64,000 bases of DNA from Simplicispira psychrophila DSM 11588 (lineage in GTDB: Bacteria > Pseudomonadota > Gammaproteobacteria > Burkholderiales > Burkholderiaceae_C), in assembly GCF_000688255.1 (NCBI RefSeq), contig NZ_JHYS01000009.1, forward strand, positions 62,001 through 126,000, written 5' to 3'. Every line of letters begins with the position of its first letter. Position 1 is the stretch's first letter. The translations under genes and the position numbers were made by a program. A model generated the notes under the pieces. The model saw nothing but the letters and a program-made list of their open reading frames with translations. It had not been told where the DNA came from and made no database searches. This document shows, one piece after another, positions 57,942 through 64,000 of the stretch.

Positions 57942-58691
57942 CTATTCGTGCCAGTGCTCGGCCACCCAGGTGGCGGGCTTGATAAAGCGAAAACGGCGAT
58001 TGCGCCGTCCCGCCAGTGCATCGGGAGGGTTGCACTCACCATGAAAAATCACGATGCGTGCGCCCGGGGGCACGAACGGTGCCGTCCAATAATTGCTCGG
58101 CCACGGCGGGATGCCGTCGTATTTGAAGCTCGGGCACCACGCTTTGGGCCAGTAGGTCAGCTTGCCTTGCTGATGCAAAAAATCCGACAAGTACGCCTGT
58201 TCGTTGCGAAATTTATGCCGGATTTCTTCGAAATGGCCGCGAAAATACGCCAGTACATCCGGATGGGCTCCCAGCTCAAAGCGGTACACCGACGAGTTGC
58301 CGGTGATGCGCCAGGGCCGTTTGTAGTCGTGGATGATTAAGAATTCGCCCGGCTGGGTGAAGAAATCATCCAGGCTGCCGGTGATAACCACGTCTACATC
58401 CAGGAATAGGGCCGTGCCGCGCAGGCCATACAAGTCGCCGCTGAAGCTGGCCAGCTTGTTCCAGCCGCGCTCTGGAATGCCGGGTGGCAAATCCAATGGC
58501 GGAATCGGCAGGCATCGCACTTCGCTGCGGATGCCAGTGCTGTCGTCGGTGAGGCAAACGAGGTTGAAGTCGCCGCTGAGGTGGCGGCGCACCATTGCAT
58601 AAAGGCGGTTGACGTATTCAGGGCCGTATTTGCGGCCCCATTTCATGCAGATCACGTGGCGCTGGTGCGCCACGGTAGCTGTTGCACCCAT
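57942..58691 (-). CDS. glycosyltransferase-like protein (GT-A fold)
   Basis: A 249-residue protein from MGATATVAHQRHVICMKWG; upstream in-frame sequence overlaps yhbY and is rejected. VICMKWGRKYGPEYVNRLYA opens a nucleotide-sugar transferase fold, and LFLDVDVVITGSLDDFF (near residue 98) supplies a DxD metal motif. RNEQAYLSDFLHQQG and FHGECNPPDA fit glycosyltransferases acting on surface sugars. The acceptor is unknown. It is convergent with the DUF4149 gene and 4 nt downstream of yhbY. Confidence 0.7.
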   Translation of the reverse strand: MGATATVAHQRHVICMKWGRKYGPEYVNRLYAMVRRHLSGDFNLVCLTDDSTGIRSEVRCLPIPPLDLPPGIPERGWNKLASFSGDLYGLRGTALFLDVDVVITGSLDDFFTQPGEFLIIHDYKRPWRITGNSSVYRFELGAHPDVLAYFRGHFEEIRHKFRNEQAYLSDFLHQQGKLTYWPKAWCPSFKYDGIPPWPSNYWTAPFVPPGARIVIFHGECNPPDALAGRRNRRFRFIKPATWVAEHWHE

Positions 58692-58695
58692 GGCC

Positions 58696-59175
58696 TTAAT
58701 CGGACTGGCGTTTTTTGATGGATTTCTGCTTGGGTTTGGCACGCTTGATCTGGCCACCCGAGGTGAGGCGCTGGTTACCCAGTACGCGCAAGGTTTTGAT
58801 TTCAGGGCGCTGACCACCGCGCTTGCTGTATTTCATCACCTTGACGTCTTTGGGGCCGGCCATGCGGTCTTCGTTGGCGGAGCGTTCTTTTTCTTTTTCA
58901 AGTGGCGGGCGCCACAGCACCAGCAGCTTTCCGATGTGCTGGATAGGCGCAGCATTCAGCTCTGCAGCCAGTTGCTGGTACATCAACTCACGTGCGGCGC
59001 GGTCATCATTGAAGACGCGCACCTTGATGAGGCCGTGGGAATTCAGCGCGGAATCAATTTCCTTGCGCACGTTAGGAGTAATGCCGTCGCTGCCGACCAT
59101 GACGACAGGGTCAAGGTGGTGGGCTTGGGCGCGTTGTTCCCGGCGCTCGGCCGGAGTAAGTTCAATTTGGGGCAT
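58696..59175 (-). CDS. yhbY: YhbY-type RNA-binding protein (CRM domain) with basic extension
   Basis: A 159-residue protein from [17 protein letters not shown]. The CRM domain (residues 5-98) has [36 protein letters not shown] and [11 protein letters not shown]. coli YhbY is about 97 residues; this one adds some 60 residues that are strongly basic ([14 protein letters not shown]). The family binds 50S precursors. It is divergent from rlmE, another 50S assembly gene, with 31 nt between their starts. Confidence 0.92.
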   Translation of the reverse strand: MPQIELTPAERREQRAQAHHLDPVVMVGSDGITPNVRKEIDSALNSHGLIKVRVFNDDRAARELMYQQLAAELNAAPIQHIGKLLVLWRPPLEKEKERSANEDRMAGPKDVKVMKYSKRGGQRPEIKTLRVLGNQRLTSGGQIKRAKPKQKSIKKRQSD

Positions 59176-59206
59176 AGCCGTATTATCGAGGCAGGAAGAA
59201 AGAAAT

Positions 59207-59869
59207 ATGAAAGTCAAAACCCAAAGCAAAAAGGTCAACAAGGCATGGCTCAACGACCATGTCAACGACACCTACGTCAAATTAGCTGCCAAAGAGGGTT
59301 TTCGTGCCCGCGCCGCTTACAAATTGAAAGAAATTGATGAACAATTTGGCTTGATTCGCCCTGGTCAACTGGTGGTGGACTTGGGCTGTACGCCAGGCGC
59401 CTGGAGCCAGTACCTGCGCCGCAAAATGTCGCCTGCGGGCGCTGCAGCAGGCGCCCTGAACGGCTGTATTATTGGTCTTGACCTGTTGCCGATGGTGCCA
59501 ATCGAGGGTGTGCTGTTCTTGCAAGGCGATTTTAGTGAGCCTGAAACATTGCAGCAACTGGAGTTGGCCATGCAGGGCCGCCAAGCCGACTGTGTGGTGT
59601 CGGACATGGCGCCCAACTTGTCTGGCAATGGAGCCACTGACGCTGCGCGCATTGAAAATCTGGTGGATCTGGCGGTCGATTTCGCCTGTCATCACATGAA
59701 ACCTGAAGGCGCGTTGGTGGTCAAATTGTTCCATGGCGGCGCCTATACCCCGCTGGTACAGTTATTCAAAAATACCTTTCGTGTGGTCAAAGCCGTCAAG
59801 CCCAAGGCATCACGCGATAAATCTTCTGAAACTTTTTTGGTCGGTATCGGGCTCAAGGTGACCGTGTAA
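59207..59869 (+). CDS. rlmE: 23S rRNA (uridine-2552-2'-O) methyltransferase RlmE/FtsJ
   Basis: A 220-residue enzyme from [20 protein letters not shown], with AGGAAG upstream. Catalytic KDKE and SAM motifs are visible: [47 protein letters not shown] and ALVVKLFHG. It methylates U2552 late in 50S maturation. It is followed by ftsH, as in many proteobacteria, but ftsH has its own promoter here. Confidence 0.96.
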   Translation: MKVKTQSKKVNKAWLNDHVNDTYVKLAAKEGFRARAAYKLKEIDEQFGLIRPGQLVVDLGCTPGAWSQYLRRKMSPAGAAAGALNGCIIGLDLLPMVPIEGVLFLQGDFSEPETLQQLELAMQGRQADCVVSDMAPNLSGNGATDAARIENLVDLAVDFACHHMKPEGALVVKLFHGGAYTPLVQLFKNTFRVVKAVKPKASRDKSSETFLVGIGLKVTV

Positions 59870-59957
59870 AGTTGGCGCCACGACAAAAACAGGCCGAGCT
59901 GACGCAAAGCCCGCGTGCAGTCCATGGCTGCCAGGGGACATTTTCGAATCCCATGGG

Positions 59958-59987
59958 TTGAAAAGCCTAAAATCAATCGTATATAAA
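59958..59987 (+). promoter_or_regulatory. sigma-70-like promoter of ftsH
   Basis: TTGAAA (59958-59963) and TATAAA (59982-59987) are 18 nt apart, about 35 nt before the ftsH TTG. No CCCCAT-type heat-shock -10 was seen at the expected place. Confidence 0.65.
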
Positions 59988-60022
59988 TCGTACCCTTTTC
60001 GCTACTGTCTCTGGAGTCCCGC

Positions 60023-61969
60023 TTGAATAATCAGTGGTTTTCAAAAATAGCCGTGTGGCTGGTCATTGCCATGGTGCTGTTCACCGTGTTCAAACAATTT
60101 GACACACGTACTGGCGCGGCTGCAGGCCATGTCGGTTACTCAGAATTTCTTGATGACGTGCGCAGCAATCGCATCAAGAGCGCCGTCATTCAAGAAGGCC
60201 AGGGTGGCAGTGAAATTCTGGCCGTCACCAACGATGATCGCCGTATTCGCACCACTGCCACCTATCTTGACCGGGGGCTGGTGGGCGATCTCATCAACAA
60301 CAACGTCAAGTTCGACGTCAAGCCGCGTGAAGAGGGCTCGCTGCTCATGACGCTGCTGGTCAGTTGGGGGCCGATGCTGTTGTTGATTGGCGTGTGGGTG
60401 TATTTCATGCGCCAAATGCAGGGTGGCGGTAAAGGCGGTGCCTTCAGCTTTGGCAAGAGCAAGGCGCGCATGATGGATGAGAATAACAACACCGTGACCT
60501 TTGCCGATGTCGCCGGTTGCGATGAGGCCAAGGAAGAGGTCAAGGAGGTTGTGGACTTCCTGAAAGATCCGAACAAGTTCCAGAAGCTCGGTGGCCGTAT
60601 TCCCCGTGGCCTGCTACTGGTCGGGCCTCCCGGTACCGGTAAGACGCTGCTGGCCAAGTCGATTGCTGGCGAAGCCAAGGTGCCGTTTTTCTCCATCTCG
60701 GGTTCTGATTTTGTCGAAATGTTCGTTGGCGTGGGCGCGGCTCGCGTGCGCGACATGTTCGAGAACGCCAAAAAGAATGCCCCTTGCATCATTTTTATCG
60801 ACGAAATCGATGCCGTCGGTCGCCAGCGTGGTGCCGGTGTCGGCGGTGGCAATGATGAGCGCGAGCAAACGCTCAATCAGATGCTGGTCGAGATGGACGG
60901 TTTTGAAACCAATCTCGGTGTCATTGTGGTCGCTGCGACCAATCGGCCGGACATTTTGGATGCCGCCTTGCTGCGCCCCGGTCGCTTTGACCGCCAGGTA
61001 TATGTCACGCTGCCCGACATCCGTGGCCGCGAGCAGATTTTAGGCGTGCACATGCGCAAAATCCCGGTCAACCAAGACGTCAACCCCGGCGTGATTGCAC
61101 GCGGCACGCCTGGTATGTCGGGTGCTGACTTGGCCAACTTGTGCAACGAGGCGGCTTTGATGGCTGCACGCCGCAATGCGCGCACCGTCGAAATGCAGGA
61201 TTTTGAAAAGGCCAAGGACAAGATCCTTATGGGCCCTGAGCGCAAAAGCATGGTCATGCCCGAAGAGGAACGCCGTAACACCGCGTACCACGAGTCTGGG
61301 CACGCGCTGATTGGCAAGCTATTGCCCAAGTGCGATCCGGTACACAAGGTCACCATCATTCCACGCGGCCGCGCGCTGGGGGTGACGATGAGCTTGCCCT
61401 CGCAAGACCGTTACAGCTACGACAAAGAGTTCATGCTGAATCAGATCAGCATGCTGTTTGGTGGCCGCATTGCCGAAGAAGTGTTCATGCACCAGATGAC
61501 CACCGGTGCCAGCAACGACTTTGAGCGCGCCACCTCGATTGCCCGTGACATGGTGACGCGCTATGGCATGACCGATGCGCTGGGCCCGATGGTCTATGCC
61601 GAAAACGAAGGCGAAGTCTTTCTGGGCCGCTCGGTGACCAAGACCACTACCATGAGTGAGTCAACCATGCAAAAAGTGGACGATGAAGTGCGCAAGATCA
61701 TCGACATGCAATACGCTTTGGCACGCAAGCTGATTGAAGAAAACAGCGATAAGATGCACGTCATGGCCAAGTCGCTGCTGGAGTGGGAGACCATTGACTC
61801 CGATCAACTCGACGACATCATGGCCGGGCGTCCACCGCGTCCGCCAAAAGACTGGACGCCGCGCACGCCTCCGTCGGGCGGCGATCATCCGAGTGGTGGC
61901 ACGCCGGCAGTGAGCGCTGTTGAGCCGGTTTCTGAGTCCGTGGTCAAACCTGCACCAACCGGCGCCTGA
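60023..61969 (+). CDS. ftsH: ATP-dependent zinc metalloprotease FtsH
   Basis: A 648-residue protease. The start is TTG ([14 protein letters not shown]) with GGAG 7 nt upstream; no better start is available. Two membrane segments (about 8-24 and 108-128) flank the periplasmic part. The AAA domain has GPPGTGKT (Walker A, near 200), [15 protein letters not shown] (Walker B) and the SRH arginines in [18 protein letters not shown]. The zinc site is HESGH near 425. It degrades membrane proteins and LpxC, so it controls the lipid A pathway encoded upstream. Confidence 0.98.
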   Translation: MNNQWFSKIAVWLVIAMVLFTVFKQFDTRTGAAAGHVGYSEFLDDVRSNRIKSAVIQEGQGGSEILAVTNDDRRIRTTATYLDRGLVGDLINNNVKFDVKPREEGSLLMTLLVSWGPMLLLIGVWVYFMRQMQGGGKGGAFSFGKSKARMMDENNNTVTFADVAGCDEAKEEVKEVVDFLKDPNKFQKLGGRIPRGLLLVGPPGTGKTLLAKSIAGEAKVPFFSISGSDFVEMFVGVGAARVRDMFENAKKNAPCIIFIDEIDAVGRQRGAGVGGGNDEREQTLNQMLVEMDGFETNLGVIVVAATNRPDILDAALLRPGRFDRQVYVTLPDIRGREQILGVHMRKIPVNQDVNPGVIARGTPGMSGADLANLCNEAALMAARRNARTVEMQDFEKAKDKILMGPERKSMVMPEEERRNTAYHESGHALIGKLLPKCDPVHKVTIIPRGRALGVTMSLPSQDRYSYDKEFMLNQISMLFGGRIAEEVFMHQMTTGASNDFERATSIARDMVTRYGMTDALGPMVYAENEGEVFLGRSVTKTTTMSESTMQKVDDEVRKIIDMQYALARKLIEENSDKMHVMAKSLLEWETIDSDQLDDIMAGRPPRPPKDWTPRTPPSGGDHPSGGTPAVSAVEPVSESVVKPAPTGA

Positions 61970-62009
61970 CAGCGCGCTCAGGTCCAGCCAAGCCGCCATA
62001 TCACCACCA

Positions 62010-62034
62010 AACGGGGCTTCGGCCCCGTTTTTAC
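62010..62034 (+). terminator. intrinsic terminator after ftsH
   Basis: AACGGGGC and GCCCCGTT form an 8-bp stem around a TTCG tetraloop, followed by TTT. It separates ftsH from folP. Confidence 0.88.
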
Positions 62035-62078
62035 GTTCAGCGATATTTTTCAGTGATCCTTCCTCAGTGAGTGCGCCC

Positions 62079-62996
62079 ATGCTTTGGCAAACCAGCCGCT
62101 TTGTGCTTGATCTACAGCGCCCGCACACCATGGGCATCGTCAACGCCACACCAGATTCGTTTTCTGATGGCGGCAGCCATTTTTCTGTTACAGCGGCCCT
62201 GCGCCATTGCGAGCGGTTGTTGCAAGAGGGGGCTGATATTTTGGACATCGGCGGTGAATCCACCCGCCCCGGTAGTCCCAGCGTGCCGTTGCAAGAGGAA
62301 TTGGCGCGTGTCCTGCCCATCGTGCGTGGTGCCGTGCGTCTGGGGGTGCCGGTTTCGGTCGATACCTATAAGCCTGAGGTGATGCAGGCGGTGCTGGACG
62401 AGGGTGTTGATATCGTCAACGATGTCTGGGCCTTACGCCAGCTAGGCGCTGCGCAGGTGGTGGCGCAGCATCCGCGCTGTGGTGTGTGTTTGATGCACAT
62501 GCACGGTGATCCGCAGACCATGCAGGCGGTCCCGATGGTGGGTGATGTGCTAGCGCAGGTACTCTCATTTCTAGAGCTACAAGCGCAGATTGTGTATGGG
62601 TTTGGGGTGGAAAAGACCCGAATTGTGCTGGACCCGGGCATTGGTTTTGGCAAGACGGTCGAACAGAACTTTGCTTTGCTGGCTCGCCAGCGCGAACTGC
62701 TCAGTCTGGGTTATCCGCTGCTGGCGGGATGGTCGCGTAAGTCTTCGTTGGGTGCGGTGACTGGGCTGGAGGTCGGTGAGCGTCTGCAGCCCAGTGTGGC
62801 TGCGGCTTTGCTGGCCGTGGAGCGCGGCGCGCGCGTGCTGCGCGTCCATGATGTACGTGCCACGGTGCAGGCGGTGGCAGTGTGGCGCGCGATGGCCGCA
62901 GCAGAGGTCAGCGCAAGCTGTATCGCTGCCGTGCCAAGTGTCCCTGAGCAGGGTGTCGGAAGTAACGGCACCTCTGGGTTGCAGGCGCGTACGTAG
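62079..62996 (+). CDS. folP: dihydropteroate synthase
   Basis: About 305 residues from MLWQTSRFVLDLQRPHTM; an in-frame GTG at 62067 is an alternative. Signatures are MGIVNATPDSFSDGG, ADILDIGGESTRPGS, MHMHGDPQTMQ, VLDPGIGFGKTVEQN and LLAGWSRKSSLG. It condenses p-aminobenzoate with the pterin diphosphate, the sulfonamide target. The C-terminal 30 residues are an extra tail. A degenerate half of the palindromic repeat may lie at 62560-62600. Confidence 0.96.
   Translation: MLWQTSRFVLDLQRPHTMGIVNATPDSFSDGGSHFSVTAALRHCERLLQEGADILDIGGESTRPGSPSVPLQEELARVLPIVRGAVRLGVPVSVDTYKPEVMQAVLDEGVDIVNDVWALRQLGAAQVVAQHPRCGVCLMHMHGDPQTMQAVPMVGDVLAQVLSFLELQAQIVYGFGVEKTRIVLDPGIGFGKTVEQNFALLARQRELLSLGYPLLAGWSRKSSLGAVTGLEVGERLQPSVAAALLAVERGARVLRVHDVRATVQAVAVWRAMAAAEVSASCIAAVPSVPEQGVGSNGTSGLQART
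62560..62605 (+). repeat. possible degenerate left half of the palindromic repeat, inside folP
   Basis: ACTCTCATTTCTAGAGCTA followed by CAAGCGCAGAT resembles the left arm of copies E and G. The right half is not recognisable, and the orientation is opposite to that of the other coding copies. Confidence 0.35.
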
Positions 62997-63077
62997 TGGG
63001 AGCGCAACCCTGGCCTGGTTGCCGCAGGCACTGCGATAAACTGGAAAATTCATAGCAACCCAGCCCCAGGTACACCC

Positions 63078-64000
63078 ATGAACCGTAAATATTTTGGTAC
63101 AGATGGCATTCGTGGCACGGTCGGTCAGGCCCCGATTACGCCCGATTTTGTCCTGCGTCTGGCCCATGCCGTTGGGCGCGTGCTCAAGCAGACCGAAGAA
63201 CGCCCGTTAGTGCTGATTGGCAAAGACACGCGCATTTCAGGCTACATGCTGGAAAGCGCGTTGGAATCGGGCTTTAATTCTGCCGGTGTTGATGTGTTGC
63301 TGCTGGGGCCGTTACCAACACCAGGGGTGGCCTATCTGACCCGGGCGCAGCGTGCCAGCCTGGGCGTGGTTATCAGCGCCAGCCACAACCCCTATCCCGA
63401 CAATGGCATCAAATTCTTCAGTGCCCAAGGTGCCAAGCTGCCGGACGCTTGGGAGTTTGCCGTGGAAGCCGCTCTGGATGAGCCGCCCATCTGGGCCGAC
63501 TCTGCCTCGCTCGGTAAAACCCGCCGCCTCGAAGATGCGGCTGGGCGCTATATCGAGTTTTGCAAAAGCACTTTCGACCATGACCTGACACTCAAGGGCA
63601 TCAAGATCGTTGTCGATGCTGCCCATGGCGCGGCCTACCATATTGCGCCGATGGTATTCCATGAGTTGGGGGCTGAAGTGATTGCCATCGGCTGCGCGCC
63701 TGACGGCCTGAACATCAACCACGAAGTGGGTGCCACCCATCCCGAGGCGCTGGTGGCTGCAGTGCTCCAGCACCAGGCCGATTTCGGCATTGCCCTGGAC
63801 GGCGACGCCGATCGTGTGCAAATGGTGGACGGCGCGGGGCGTCTGTACAACGGCGACGAACTTTTGTACTTGATGGTGTGCGACCGTATGGGGCGCGATG
63901 AGCCTGTGCCAGGGGTGGTCGGCACCTTGATGACCAATATGGCGGTGGAGTTGGCTTTGCAGGCGCGTGGTGTCAAATTTGTGCGCAGCAAAGTGGGTGA
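63078..64000 (+). CDS. glmM: phosphoglucosamine mutase (3' end outside window)
   Basis: The first 307 codons are visible from [16 protein letters not shown]. The phosphoserine loop is [18 protein letters not shown] (near residue 101), and the metal-binding loop is [11 protein letters not shown] (near 243). It interconverts glucosamine-6-P and glucosamine-1-P for UDP-GlcNAc, the precursor for peptidoglycan and for LpxA. It follows folP after 81 nt, the usual ftsH-folP-glmM order. Confidence 0.97.
   Translation, partial: MNRKYFGTDGIRGTVGQAPITPDFVLRLAHAVGRVLKQTEERPLVLIGKDTRISGYMLESALESGFNSAGVDVLLLGPLPTPGVAYLTRAQRASLGVVISASHNPYPDNGIKFFSAQGAKLPDAWEFAVEAALDEPPIWADSASLGKTRRLEDAAGRYIEFCKSTFDHDLTLKGIKIVVDAAHGAAYHIAPMVFHELGAEVIAIGCAPDGLNINHEVGATHPEALVAAVLQHQADFGIALDGDADRVQMVDGAGRLYNGDELLYLMVCDRMGRDEPVPGVVGTLMTNMAVELALQARGVKFVRSKVG

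Overview
The window is a GC-rich chromosomal segment of a betaproteobacterium, most likely a member of the Comamonadaceae (Burkholderiales). The evidence is the rpsB-to-rnhB gene order, the FtsH-FolP-GlmM order, GTG/TTG starts at positions usual for that group, and a family of about 65-bp AT-rich palindromic repeats of a kind I associate with Comamonadaceae genomes. The family assignment is inference; no 16S rRNA gene is present.

Layout. 1-9000 holds a truncated FAD-linked oxidase, a DUF2069 membrane protein and an aerobic (CobG-type) cobalamin cluster, cobG-H-I-J / cobK / cobL-E-M-F. It covers the corrin-ring steps from precorrin-2 to hydrogenobyrinate. All genes are on the minus strand and translationally coupled, except cobK, which is inverted and overlaps both neighbours. 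9.0-18 kb holds an alpha/beta hydrolase, metY, a CBS-domain protein, aroC, a lipoprotein 5'-nucleotidase, nrdR, glyA behind a ZTP (pfl) riboswitch, and an SLT-domain protein. 18-25 kb holds two large proteins (DUF748 and DUF349 families). 25.1-28.05 kb is a compact integrative element in the 3' end of a tRNA-Leu(CAG) gene. It carries a tyrosine integrase, a HigBA-like toxin-antitoxin pair and one gene of unknown function. 28-36.7 kb holds the tandem tRNA-Leu pair, rnr, nnr, a CoA-ligase/GNAT protein acetyltransferase and a DadA-like oxidase.

37-52 kb is the conserved translation/envelope cluster rpsB-tsf-pyrH-frr-uppS-cdsA-dxr-rseP-bamA-skp-lpxD-fabZ-lpxA-lpxB-rnhB plus a SpoU-type rRNA methyltransferase. 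It joins ribosome function to isoprenoid, phospholipid, lipid A and outer-membrane assembly. 52-64 kb holds carAB, greA, a DUF4149 membrane protein, a glycosyltransferase-like protein, yhbY, rlmE, ftsH, folP and the 5' part of glmM.

Most notable signal: at least ten copies of one palindromic repeat family. Five lie between genes. Five lie inside coding sequences (DUF349 gene, dxr, lpxB, rRNA methyltransferase, DUF4149 gene), all in the same orientation and the same reading frame, encoding a recurring A-[IL]-x-x-I peptide. This resembles the protein-coding palindromic elements known from Rickettsia, but in at least lpxB the repeat seems to have replaced sequence rather than lengthened the protein. 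No rRNA, CRISPR array or large prophage was seen.
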